Assembly (NCBI GenBank): GCA_039519185.1
Contig: CM076848.1
Location: 58,802,778-58,866,777, forward strand
Origin: Astragalus membranaceus
Lineage: Eukaryota; Streptophyta; Magnoliopsida; Fabales; Fabaceae
DNA: 64,000 nt
Reading direction: 5' to 3'
Below the pieces are notes generated by a model. The model was not told the origin of the DNA. It saw nothing but the letters and a program-made list of their open reading frames with translations, and did not search any database. Positions 31,455 through 42,819 of the stretch are shown here, one piece after another. Each line of letters begins with the position of its first letter. Positions within the stretch are counted from its first letter, which is position 1. A program made the translations under genes and the position numbers.

Positions 31455-32004
31455 CAAGTGCCTACAAGGTAACATCCTAATCCCCAAGGATTAAGGTGAG
31501 CACCAAAGCCCTACAAGATAACAACCTAATCCCTGAGGATCCAGGCGAGCACTAAAACCCTACAAGATAACAACCTAATCCCTAAGGGTCCAGGCGAGCA
31601 CCGAAGCCCTACAAGATAACAACCTAATCCCTAAGGATCCAGGCGAGCACTGAAGCCCTACAAGATAACAACCTAGTCCCTAAGGATCCAGAGCACTGAA
31701 GCCTTACAAGATAACAACCTAATCCCTAAGGATCAAGGCGAGCACTAAAGCCCTAAAAGATAACAACCAAATCCCTAAGGATCTAGGTAAGCATTGAAGC
31801 CCTACAAGATAACAACCTAATCCCTAAGGATCCAGGCGAGCACTGAAGCCCTACAAGATAACAACCTAATCCCTAAGGATCCAGGCGAGCACTGAAGCCC
31901 TACAAGATAACAACCTAATCCCTAAGGATCCGGGCGAGCACCGAAGCCCTACAAGATAACAACCTAATCCCTAAGGGTTAAGGCGAGCACTAAAGCCCTA
32001 CAAG
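31455..32004 (-). repeat. 49-bp tandem repeat in the B 3' UTR, about 11 copies
   Basis: Unit with CCCTACAAGATAACAACC followed by TAATCCCTAAGGATCCAGGC. Variants differ by a few bases and one copy is shortened. Ogre 3' UTRs are known to be hypervariable and to seed satellite DNA. It is not CRISPR: there are no unique spacers and the host is eukaryotic. Confidence 0.85.
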
Positions 32005-32929
32005 CGGCCAACTTTAGGCGACCCCCTCATGTGCTGAGATAGCTGGTTAAAGAATTTTTCCTATTTGTCTTTTTGCTATGTGAGGATGCAAATGCAGTAT
32101 TTTGAGGCATGATATGACAAAATTTTTGGGGTATTCAAATACTTTTTTTGTGAATACTTTCATAATGATGAGACGCGAGACTTTGGATGCAAAAGTGGGG
32201 GTGAATTTGATCATCCTTTTTCTTTGGAAAAACTAGTTTTGATTTAAACCGCGGTGTTCTCAAGGTTATTATTTACAAGCAAACCCATTTATGTTTTCCT
32301 CCATTCCATGATAACTGAACCTTCAATAACAATCTTGTGCTTTCTCTATGAAACATTGCCAAGTGAACACACATGAATATGCAGACGCCAGGTGAGTGTT
32401 TAGGATGAATGCCAGACTGCCCCAATTCAGGCCTTCGGCGACTGTGAATGAATGACTTGCCCCTGTCCGGAGTGTGAAAGGAAGCGGAGTGAAAGAGCAA
32501 ATACGCAGGAACTAGTGCCATGGCTGACACCGGGTGAAAGGATGAATGGCCATGGATGGACACTGAACAGACTCTCCCCGGACTAGGGTGGGCAGGTGGT
32601 GAAGAGAATACCCCAACTTTTAGATCTGAGTGGTGTTCTCAGTGCAAATCTTTGGTTCTCTGTGAATGTCTCAACTTTTGGCATGAAAGAAACCTTACTT
32701 GGTGATCACTAAACCTTGTTTTAATGCAACTTGAGTGTGTTTTGGAGTGCAAGTCCCTCTTTTTTTTTTATTTTGTCAGCTTTATTTTTTCTGACTGTTC
32801 GTTTTTGTTTCCTCAGTTCTCTTTTTTTCTGAGGGTTTATTCTTTCTTGATCAGCTTTCTTTTTTCTGATCGTTTGTTTTTTCTTTTGAGCAAACACATT
32901 GTACATAGATAAGCTTGTTCGTCCTAAGA
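32005..32929 (-). other. B 3' UTR, no gene seen
   Basis: Includes T-rich tracts and a GC-richer stretch at 32380-32600 without recognisable coding potential. Confidence 0.5.
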
Positions 32930-33520
32930 TTAGAATCTGAGAGAACAAAAGCAATCGGTCATTGATCGGAATGGACTTTTCAGGATTGTGGTGTTTTGTG
33001 GAGGAAGGATAGTTAGGCTTAATGAAGTGTTTGAGGGTAATGGGAGGATGAGTTTTGTTCGGCGTTGGTTGACGGTTAACGGTCTATGAGGGAGATGGTT
33101 ATTGGGCTTATTTGGGCTTTGTTAAGGCAAATTTGTGTCTCATGGTAGAATGGCTGAGGGGTTTGGTGTTGGGGCCTAAGGAAGTGTTTGAAGGTTTATG
33201 GAACCAGGTGTTGGAAGATTTATCGAGACAAGGGTCTCTTGTGCTTTGTGGCAACATGTATCAGCTCACAACTTATTATTTTTTGTCTTTTTGATTTTTT
33301 TTGACTCATTTGTTTCATTTTTCGGACTTTTCTTCTTTCTTTGCTTTTGAGTTGAGTGAGCTGATGCACTATTTTTGTTTTTGATATTTGAAGTGATCCT
33401 TGTCTAGGGTGATTAGAGGGTATATTTTTGAGTTTGGTTTTTCTTGGCTTAAGGTAGGTAGGAAAGGGACTTTCTGGGATTTTGGGTTCTTGAGGGTATA
33501 GGGAGGTGGCCACACTTCAT
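32930..33520 (-). other. Filler segment shared by B and C
   Basis: Minus-strand sequence aligns by eye with C 50870-51490 (shared CACCACAATCC, TCCATT(T/C)CGATCAATGA, GTTGATACATGTT / GCTGATACATGTT, TAAGCCAAGAAAA). It is not in A. A 97-codon Lys-rich minus-strand frame at 33220-33513 has no domain I recognise and is not preserved as a frame in C, so I treat it as non-coding. Confidence 0.6.
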
Positions 33521-33636
33521 CTCAAATCCCGATGGCTTATTTATTTTTGTAAAACAAGATAACGGTTCATCTATCTATATGTGTTTGCTCCTTTCTTTGC
33601 ATTTTTTCTCTTTTTTTTTATGCCCTAACTTTTGCC

Positions 33637-33714
33637 TGGACCGCCCTTTGCGGGTTTTCGATCCATCGGGCGCTTTTTTCTGCCTAGGCCGCCCTTTGCG
33701 GGTTTTCCACCTAG
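33637..33714 (-). other. Twin hairpins, element B
   Basis: On the minus strand: hairpin 1 CTAGGT...GCCTAG (33714-33684) and hairpin 2 TGGAT...GTCCA (33665-33637), each enclosing GAAAACCCGCAAAGGGCG. Located after gag because the integrase gene is missing. Confidence 0.6.
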
Positions 33715-33970
33715 CGAGCTTATTTTCTTGTTTATTATTATCTTTTGAAAGACTTGCACTGAAGGAATATGATATTAACAAGGAAAATTAGTGATCACAG
33801 TCTTGCCCCAGCATGGAGGACTTAAAGCGTTAGACTGAACTAAAAGTCAAATATGCACTGATGGACTTATGATAAAACAGGGCAATGACGATCTTGAACA
33901 AAAGTGACTGAAAAGGGTAACTTTTATAGATGACGATGCTGGAAAGGAAACATGTGCCCTTATTGAAATA

Positions 33971-33998
33971 TCCTAAGGCCTTGGGCAGAGCCAGAGGA
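33971..33998 (-). other. Intron-start hairpin, element B
   Basis: Minus strand TCCT and GGC pair with AGGA and GCC around loop TCTGCCCAAG. It is the relic of the Ogre intron start, though the downstream pol exon is gone. Confidence 0.5.
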
Positions 33999-34089
33999 TT
34001 GCATTACATAAAATTTGCTTTGAACTGAAAACTACATGAGAATGCATGACGAAGACACAAATGCTTGACGATCAACACTTCGATCCTCT

Positions 34090-35517
34090 TCAACTACTGC
34101 CATCCCGGCCTGACAGCCCTGATCTCAAAGGGTTTAGTCCTTCACCTCCCTCATCAAAGGTCAACTGTTTTGTATCAATAAGATCCTGAACCGATTGCTT
34201 CAAAGGATGACAATTCTCAGTAGAGTGACCAATTGCCCCAGAATGGAATTCACAGGTAGCCTTTGCATTATACCTTCTTGGGAATGGAGGTTGGATTGGC
34301 TTCATCCCACGAGGAGAGATCAACCTATGGTTGATTAGATAGCTGCACAAATCAGTGTACGACACAGGAATGGGGTCGTACTGACGTGACTTTCCTTGTC
34401 CCACTATAGCATTGATTTCTTCATTTTTCCTTGCAGGCAAATCACTAGCATTGTCGGCGCCAGTAGGATTGCAGGGGATTCTTCCTCTCTTCATCCCGAC
34501 TTCAAGTCTTGCCCCTACTTTGATCACATCTGAGAAGCTTGAGGACCCACTTCCAACCAGACGTTCATAGAAAACAGCTGGGAGAGTCTCCATAAACATG
34601 TACACCATCTCTTTTTCAGTCAATGGTGGCTTCACCTGAGCAGCTATGCTCCTCCATCTTTGAGCATATTCCTTAAAGGACTCATGATCTTTCTTGCTCA
34701 TATACTGCAGCTGAATCCGATCTGGAGCCATGTCTTTGTTGTATTCGTACTCCTTTAAGAAAGCTTCAGAAAGGTCCTTCCAACTGTGGATGTCGGAAGG
34801 CTGCAACTGCATGTACCAATCCAGAGATGCCCCAGTTAGGCTGTACTGGAAGTAGTGGATGAGCAGTTTGTCGTCGTGATTGTATGCGGTCATCCTTCGG
34901 GCGTACATGGTTACGTGTCTATTTGGGCAGCTGGTACCACAATATTGGTCAAAGACTGGCACCTTCATCTTTGGGGGAATAACCAAGTCTGGAACAAGAC
35001 ATAGATCACGGGCGTCTTTAGCTTTGGTCTTTGAATCCTCTATGGCTTTTAAACGCTTTTCCAACTCATGCAACTGATCTCTGGGTTGAGAGTTCTCAAA
35101 TAGGTGACCTTGAGGATCACTATCCATATTGAAAAGAGAAACCTCATGTGGATCAGCACCTCCCAGGGCGTGAGCAGGATAATTAACCCCAGATCCCGGA
35201 TGGGGAATAGCAGTCACAGCTTCAGCGGGTCCCGAGGTAGGAAGGATGGTTGCGGCTCCACCTGGGTTTACAACAGCAGTATCTTCGGTAGTGGTCCCGT
35301 TTTTCAAAGCTTGCAGGGTGCCCATCATTTCAGTCATCTGCATTCTTATCGCATCCATCTGCATTTCTATCACCCCGACTTTATTATTTAACGCCTGATT
35401 CTCTTGGACTAGTGCCTGATTCCCTTGGACTAGCTGCTTGAGGACTTCCATAATCGGATTATCTAGACCTGAATTGCCGGGATTCTCAATCACTAGGTTT
35501 CCTTGATTGGTCGCCAT
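34090..35517 (-). CDS. Element B gag
   Basis: The ORF is open with no internal stop. The frame extends upstream to 35583, but the start at 35517 (MATNQGN) matches the gag starts of A and C. About 475 residues: a coiled N-terminus (QALVQENQALNNKVGVIEMQ), a Pro/Gly-rich linker, the gag capsid domain (LVIPPKMKVPVFDQYCGTSC to MVYMFMETLPAVFYERLVGS) and a CCHC-like knuckle (CEFHSGAIGHSTENC). It ends shortly after DLIDTKQLTF, so protease and everything downstream are missing. The intact frame in a young insertion suggests gag may still act, in cis or as a partner, in packaging its RNA. Whether it is translated is unknown. Confidence 0.85.
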   Translation of the reverse strand: MATNQGNLVIENPGNSGLDNPIMEVLKQLVQGNQALVQENQALNNKVGVIEMQMDAIRMQMTEMMGTLQALKNGTTTEDTAVVNPGGAATILPTSGPAEAVTAIPHPGSGVNYPAHALGGADPHEVSLFNMDSDPQGHLFENSQPRDQLHELEKRLKAIEDSKTKAKDARDLCLVPDLVIPPKMKVPVFDQYCGTSCPNRHVTMYARRMTAYNHDDKLLIHYFQYSLTGASLDWYMQLQPSDIHSWKDLSEAFLKEYEYNKDMAPDRIQLQYMSKKDHESFKEYAQRWRSIAAQVKPPLTEKEMVYMFMETLPAVFYERLVGSGSSSFSDVIKVGARLEVGMKRGRIPCNPTGADNASDLPARKNEEINAIVGQGKSRQYDPIPVSYTDLCSYLINHRLISPRGMKPIQPPFPRRYNAKATCEFHSGAIGHSTENCHPLKQSVQDLIDTKQLTFDEGGEGLNPLRSGLSGRDGSS

Positions 35518-37301
35518 GAATCTTGAGTCTGAAGCGGATATCGGCAAACCAGTTGGCCTCTTTCTAGAGATAACAGGGCACACAACATAAGCGCAAGAAC
35601 GAATGACTGAACAAATGCATGCGACACTTTAGGCTTTACGGGCGGGGCTAGACTAGGACGGGGAATGATGATAAAGCAGGGAAACTGACGGACACGGACA
35701 GGGGCGACTGCACATGGCATGCATGCCTAGAAGAATGCTTCACATGATAGAAAAAATTTATGAACAATTTTAATCTTTTATCATGGGATGGATGAGATGC
35801 AAAAATTTTGAAGTTATGTGAATGAGCTGCTGACTCGAGAACTGGGTACTTTGGAACACCTTGAGTTTTTTTTTTTTTTTTGGGGGAATGACTATTTTGC
35901 AAAACCGTCTCGTCTCTCATCAAAACCTTTATTGTACAGATCATGATATGCAAATGCATGGAAAAATGACCACTTGAGAAGTGTACTTATTCTAAAAAAT
36001 AAAAAATAAAAAAAATTGTTTTTTTTTTGTGTAAGATGAAATACAAAATTTCAATGCATTTTTGAATGCAAGAATGATGCTTTTTCAAAATGGCTTTTTT
36101 CATTTGTTATGCTTGACGGGGTGGACCCGCTCCTACGTATCCTCACTGTGATGAGGAATCAAAGCGTACGTAGTTCTACCATGTCCTTTCTCTTCTTTTT
36201 TTGCATGATGCCCATGAGGTTGACGCTGAAATGCTATGCAAATGATAACCCCTTTTGTTTTCATTTTTCTTATGCAATGTATGATGAATGTACTTTTTCA
36301 AAATTGGAGTTTTATTTAGTGCAAATGATGCAAATGCTGTAATGATGCGATGTAATGCAATGATGCAATGCAAGATGCTTCTTTTTGGTATTTTTGCGTA
36401 AAGAGGGTATTCACAGGTGGAATTTTGAAAATTTACACTCTATATGCTCCCCCATATAGGTGTTTATTTGAAAGGGAAAAGCATATTTTTTGATTTTCAA
36501 AAAAAAAAAAAAAATTTGAGGGAAAAAGGTTGACTGAACTGAATGCAACAATGCAGCACACAATTTGGAAAGCCCTTGTGACCTAAAAAGAGGTGAGACC
36601 TACGATCTAGGGCAATTTAAAGGGTAATCCTCCCATGTGGCTCTATTCACTCCCTCGCAAAGGCTACCAGAGCTAAATCTCTCTCATGATAACACCCACA
36701 ACGATGGAATGCCATCTGGTGTGAGGTACCATAAAAGAGCATACTCTGGCTGAAACTTTCGTGAGAGCAGAAGGACATCGGTCCAATTGGCAGTCACTAC
36801 TCGTTTCCACTCTCCTAGGTGTTTTTCAGACCTTGGGTTTTAGGCCTCTCTCAAAGCACATAATCATAAGGGTGTGAGTGTGTGTGGTAAGGGCGTACCA
36901 CTTAAAACTACCCGACACATATTACCCCACCTGCAAGTGAGACGCCAGAACAGTCCAGAAAAAGCAAGGTAACAACAGGTCGTCTACACTAGGGTTCAAT
37001 ATCAAATAAGCTAGCCTGAGGTTTCAACAACAATCAGGGACATTGTTTACCTCAAGAAAGGGAGCCAAGAAGGGGGGATCCGGATAGAATTGGGGAGAAA
37101 TGCATGAGCATAAGCAATAAAAGAAAAGGAGATAGGGGACAAACATAGAAGAAGACAAATGCGTATGCCTACAATTAATGATAAGAAAGAAAGGAAAAAG
37201 AATGAAGGCAAACAAGGTATCAGTCAAATCAACAATACATTAAACCACACATCTTAATTAGTTAGGCTTGACCCTCGTCTTTTTTTTTTATTAAAAAAAG
37301 G
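35518..37301 (-). other. Element B leader
   Basis: No ORF1. It contains an extra copy of the U5 module at 36111-36176, a GGAC-CGAT-GTCC hairpin at 36773-36784 and a candidate 120-nt leader intron at 36931-37050 (GTAAACAAT ... TTGCAG on the minus strand). Confidence 0.55.
36111..36176 (-). other. U5 two-hairpin module inside the B leader
   Basis: Helix 1 TCCTCA/TGAGGA plus CTACGT/ACGTAG; helix 2 CGGG/CCCG. The only copy outside an LTR. Confidence 0.6.
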
Positions 37302-37319
37302 TCCCCAGTGGAGTCGCCA
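37302..37319 (-). other. Primer-binding site of element B
   Basis: Minus strand TGGCGACTCCACTGGGGA, 2 nt from the LTR, the same type as A and C. Confidence 0.8.
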
Positions 37320-37321
37320 GC

Positions 37322-40300
37322 TGTTGCACCCCAAAAAATCCGGTTCGGACTTCTCATTGTACAACGTGGAAAAGGTATGGAGCCGCCACCAATATTTTAA
37401 TTTTAAGACCAAAACATTGAAAAAAGGTCTTTTAGACAAGGCGGATGGTCTTTCGAAAACTAGAGATATGGGTTCGGGGGTCGGTTAGGCATGGGGAAGG
37501 TATTAGCACCCCGTACCTCCTTTCTACCGAAAGGGAACCTTTAATTAAATGTGTGGTTTGAAGTGTTGATTTGAAAATGCTTTTATTTTGCCTCTTTATT
37601 GAAAAGGGAGTGAGAAGACTTAATGAAAATTTTTATTTTTGGCGCTTGACGAGAGTTGGCCTCTCGCTCCTACGTATCTCCTGGTGCGATGGAGAATTCA
37701 AAGCTACGTAGTTCTTGGTTGTCCTAAAAAGGTTTTTGTTTTTTAGTCTGTTTAGATGAGTTTTCGCAGTAGGAGTGAGGATTCGCGATGACCAAACAAC
37801 AACGGTTTAGAGTGGCCGCGCTACTAACTCTTTTGAAAATGAAATTATCATTAACAACCAAAAGGCAACGGCGCGAGTGATCATTAACGATAATTGGTTT
37901 TGCTTTTGATTCGAGTGTTCGCGACGACCAAACAACAACGGTTTAGAGTGGCCGCGCTACTAACTCTTTTGAAAATGAAATTATCATTAACAACCAAAAG
38001 GCAACGGCGCGAGTGATCATTAACGATAATCGGTTTTGCTTTTGATTCGAGTGTTCGCGACGACCAAACAACAACGGTTTAGAGTGGCCGCGCTACTAAC
38101 TCTTTTGAAAATGAAATTATCATTAACAACCAAACGGCAACGACGCGAGTGATCATTAATGATAATCGGTTTTGCTTTTGATTCGAGTGTTCGCGACGAC
38201 CAAACAACAACGGTTTAGAGTGGCCGCGCTACTAACTCTTTTGAAAATGAAATTATCATCAACAACCAAACGGCAACGGCGCGAGTGATCATTAATGATA
38301 ATCGGTTTTTATTTTAGATGATCAAAAAGGGCTTTCGCAATCGAATTAATTTTGGTTTGTTGTGCTTGACGAGGACGTGGCTCGCTCCTACGTATCCCAA
38401 ATGGGAATCAAAGCGACGTAGTTCTAATTTCTTTAGTTTTGAAAAGGTTTTCGAAGTAGGACGAGCATTAGCGAATGATTAAACTAACAAAGGTTATGGG
38501 TAATCATCGCTGAGTACTCATGTGAAATTGAAGAGCGTTCATAGAGATCAAACTAACAAAGGTTATGGGTGACCTCCACTACTTGCTTATTTTTGTTTAT
38601 TGAAAATGCTTTGAAAATTAATTGGTTTGGAAAAGAGTTTTTTAAAAAAATAAATAAATCATTTTCAATCGAATTCTATGTCCAAAACCAAATGCAACAT
38701 GAATGAATGAAGTTCAAACATATTCAACTAATCAAGCAATCATGAACATGTTGATCATCAACTAAGATTAAGCATGCCAATATAATCAAGAGATTTAATT
38801 GTCATAGATGCAAGACAAAGTTCTCAAAACAATTGTGTTTGTGTGTGAAGGAGAATTGCTACACAAGTTGGAAGCAATCTCAAGAGGGGCACATATGCCT
38901 CTATGCTACACATGTTGGTAGCCTTATAAGGGCACATGATTGTGTAAAAGGGTTTGTGCACAATTAAGTCAAGACATTCAAATGGCATCAAGAACAAAGG
39001 AATACAATTGATCATAGGCATAGAGTATTCTAGGTTAGGTGAATGAACATGTGAGCAATGATGCATGATTTGGCAAGCATGTGAATGCATGAGCATACAA
39101 GAATGAATGCATGAATGAGTAGACAAGAGGATGCATGAGCATACAAGAATGCATGAGCATACAAGAATGCATGAGCATTTGAGTATGATTACGTTTATTA
39201 TGCAAGGCATAAATACTCGAGAATGCATGAGAGTGTCGCATAAATAGGGATGGATGAAGATGCATGAGGGTGAAAATGTTTTGGTAAAAGGTTTAGGTAA
39301 GAAAGTGGTAAAATGTTTTTGGGTTTTGGTGTTTTGTAAATGAGATGAAATGTTTTTGGTCTTGAAAGTGGTAAAAGTATTTTGGGGTTTATTTTATAAA
39401 GTTGAAAAAGTATGAAATGCAAATGAGAAAATGTTTTGGGGTTTTTATGCAAAGATGCAAGTGGTAAAATGTTTTGAATGAAGGTAAAAATGTTTTATGT
39501 GATGAGATAAAAATGTTTTGGTAAAAACTAAGTGAAATGGTAAAAACCAAAGTGGTAAAATGTTTTTATGTTTTTTTGGTAAAAAGTTAATGAAGTGGTA
39601 AAGTAAAATGGTAAAAAGTAAACAAACACAATGACATAACTTTCATTTACTCAACCACAATCAAAATGACAATCTTCAAGCAATCAAAGGGGTAAAAACC
39701 CTAGTCATGGCCGAATGCATACAAGCATGGAATCATCAACTTATTTCATGCAAAAATTGACAAATTAACACACAAAACAACACAAAAGAAGAGGACCTAA
39801 TCTATCATGCAAGTTCCTAAGACAAACATCAACCAAATCATGCATTTATTCACGCGAAATCAAAGGAAAAAAAACTAGCAAAATGGGCATGAGAATGGGT
39901 TTTCATTTGATGAAAATTATACCAACAAGGTTTAAAATACAATAAAATGCAAGAAGACACAAGAACAATTCCTTCAAAGCCAAGGAGCCACCTCAAACAC
40001 CCAAGCCTCCCTAAGTGCTTGTCAATAATGTTTGAGATGGCTCCTCAAAGCATCAACAACAATATATGAAGGAGTTGAGATGAGGAGAAGAGAGATTACA
40101 TAATGAAAATTAAAGAAAATGCAAGAGTTTGTGAGCTTACCTCTAGATCTTGCTTGAAATGAAGAAGAAGATCAAAATAGAAACCAAGAACACTTGAACC
40201 TCCTCTTGAATCCCACAAAAATCACTTGATATTGAAGGATTTGATGATGAACTTTGAAGATAATGCAAGATTAGAAGTGGATCTAGTGTAGGAATCAAGA

Positions 40301-41380
40301 ATAATGAAGTTTGGATGGTTGAAAATTGAAGAATTGGTGGTGGAAATGGTGGGAGGTGGTCTTGGGTTTGAGAGGGGAGGAGGAGAGGAATTGTGATCTG
40401 ATTGTGTGCTAGGGTAAAAATGAGAATCCCTCTCTTTTGGTTTCTTATTTTTGGGTTTTATATGAGGTGCAAAATTAAGGGTATATAGGACATTGTGCTT
40501 TTGCCAAACATTGAGATTTGAGATAGAATTTGAATCAAGGGCCAAGATTGCAATGCACATAGATTAGGGACAAAGAGAAAACACAAATGAGTGAGGAATG
40601 GCTGGTGTCATATGAAATTGAAGAGTTTTTTGTACACAAAAGTTGTTGGGGGCAATTAGGTCAATTTGCACATAGTTGTAGCCTAGGATTTGATCTAGAA
40701 TTTTAATCAATGGCTAGGAGTACAACTCACATGGATTAAGGGCATGAAGAAACACAAAATGAGGTAAAAATGGGCTGGAATTCGCAGCCATGAGGAGGGA
40801 AGGAAAAAAATGCAAGCTTGCACAAAATAGTACATTTTGTCTTATTGAGGACACTTCCCTTTTTTGAGTTTTTTTTTAATTTGAAATTTTGGGCATTGGA
40901 AATAATGGGAATGCAACTATTGAAAATGTGGCACATGTTTTTGGGCACCATAAAATATTCCCTCTAGTCACCCATGACAATAAAAATTGTCACTTAAGAA
41001 TTGAGGAATATTTAATGGTCCTTTTTATTTTTCTATGCACTAAAAATGGAAAAATACATTTTTAATTATTTTGACTAGGGTTTTCTTTCTAAAAAAATTG
41101 TACAAAAATTATCCTTGATAGAATAAAAATGTACTTTTTGTGGATGTGCATTTTTTGCGAGAAAATCATCTTTTTACGAAAAATGACCAAAATGCCCTTT
41201 TTGACCCTAAAACCCTAATTTGCTTAACAAGTGCATTCCAACCCTAAAAATGACTTTAAAGACCTTGGAATGACTTCTAAGACCCAAAATGCAATGCATA
41301 ATGCTTCTCACTCCTCAACTTATTTATTTTTGTGGAAAATTAGGGTTTTGATCTAAGCTGGACAAAATTGGGGTATGACA
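37322..41380 (-). repeat. Element B 5' LTR (4,059 bp, right copy)
   Basis: Matches 26227-30267 nearly base for base. Differences seen include A/G at 26394/37489, T/C near 30053/41158, and one additional 18-bp unit (CATGAGCATACAAGAATG type) near 39140-39175. U5 modules are at 37644-37714 and 38364-38424; CTTT-loop hairpins at 38485-38565. Confidence 0.9.
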
Positions 41381-41385
41381 GGCGC

Positions 41386-42479
41386 ATGGGGAATCGGTTG
41401 AGATAATTAACCTAGGCATAGAGGACAGTAAGAAGGAAGTAAAGGTGGGTACTTCAATAAAGGAAAGTGAGCGCAAGAAGCTAATCGAACTCCTGCATGA
41501 CTATGTTGATGTCTTCGCATGGACTTATCAGGATATGCCAGGGTTAGATACTGACATAGTGGTGCATAAGTTGCCGGTCAAGCCAGAATGTCCTCCGGTA
41601 AAGCAAAAACTGAGAAGAATGAAGCCAGAAATGTCCTTAAAGATCAGAGATGAGGTGAAAAAGCAGTTTGACGCCGGGTTCCTAGCGGTAGCCAAGTATC
41701 CGCAATGGGTTGCTAACATCGTGCCGGTTCCGAAAAAGGACGGGAAAGTTAGAATGTGCGTTGATTACAGAGATCTGAATCGTGCTAGTACGGCGCAACA
41801 TTCACTGTTTTCCTTCATGGATGGGTATTCAGGGTATAACCAGATCAAGATGGCTCCTGAGGATATGGAGAAGACAACTTTCACAACTCTTTGGGGAACA
41901 TTCTGTTACAGAGTCATGCCATTCGGGTTGAAGAACGCTGGTGCTACCTATCAAAGGGCTATGGTCACATTATTTCACGACATGATGCACAAAGAAATTG
42001 AGGTCTACGTGGACGATATGATCGCAAAGTCTAAAACTGAGGAGGAACACATTGTCAATTTGCAAAAGCTCTTCGAGCGGTTGAGAAAATTCAAGCTCAG
42101 ATTAAATCCTGCCAAGTGTACCTTTGGCGTGCGATCAGGAAAGTTGTTGGGATTCATCGTCAGCCAAAAGGGGATAGAAATCGATCCAGACAAGGTGCGT
42201 GCGATTCTTGAGATGCCAGTTCCTAAAACAGAAAAAGAGATTCGGGGTTTCTTTGGAAGACTGAACTACATCTCTAGGTTCATATTCCAATTGACTGCCA
42301 CTTGTGAACCAATCTTCAAACTATTGTGCAAGAATCAAGAGACCAAATGGAATGATGATTGTCAAGAAGCATTTGAAAAGATCAAGAAATATCTTCAGAA
42401 TCCACCTATCTTGATGCCTCCTATACCCGGCAGACCTCTGATCCTGTACCTAACCGTGCTAGACAGCTCAATGGGTTGT
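41386..42479 (+). pseudogene. Element A reverse transcriptase
   Basis: Continues pol exon 2 in frame after B. The start of RT is clear (FLAVAKYPQWVANIVPVPKK, RMCVDYRDLNRAS), then FMDGYSGYNQIKMAPEDMEK, FGLKNAGATYQRAM and the catalytic YVDDMIAKS (42006-42032), followed by the thumb/connection and the first residues of RNase H. Between DLNRAS and TAQHSLF about 16 residues normally present in this family are missing without frame loss. RT copies genomic RNA into cDNA in the particle; this copy is probably inactive. It is cut at GTTGT by element C. Confidence 0.85.
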
Positions 42480-42819
42480 TGTCATACCCCAATTTTGTCC
42501 GGCTTAGGTCCAAACCCTAATTTTCCACACAAAAATAAATTATGCATTGCATTTTGGGTCCTAGAAACCATTCCAAAGTTTTTGAAATCTTTTTTAGGGT
42601 TAGAATGCACTTTTTGGGAAATTAGGGTTTTTAGGGTCAAAAAGGGCATTTTGGTCATTTCTCACAAAGGGGTCTATAAAAATAATTTTTGCATGAAAAT
42701 ATTTTTCAATAAGCCTCATGCATGAAAATAATTTTTTAGAAAGTATAAAATTGATTTTATCATGCATATAATATATTCTTGATGAATAAGGAAGGTATCC
42801 ATATTTTCAGGAAAGCAAA

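Larger units (their letters stand above)
26227..41380 (-). mobile_element. Element B: recent gag-only (non-autonomous) Ogre relative
   Basis: A complete 15,154-bp element in opposite orientation to A, with TSD GGCGC (26222-26226 and 41381-41385), LTRs of 4,041 and 4,059 bp, PBS at 37302-37319 and a polypurine tract at about 30268-30283. The only coding region is gag; ORF1, protease, RT, RNase H and integrase are absent. The LTRs look almost identical by eye (a few substitutions and one 18-bp copy-number difference), so insertion was recent and enzymes must have come from another element. Confidence 0.9.

Noticed and set aside
31455..32004. Regular repeats resembling a CRISPR array
   Set aside because: Units are contiguous 49-bp copies without unique spacers, inside a plant retrotransposon 3' UTR.
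33220..33513. 97-codon Lys-rich ORF in B as a new accessory gene
   Set aside because: It lies in the filler shared with C, where the frame is not preserved.
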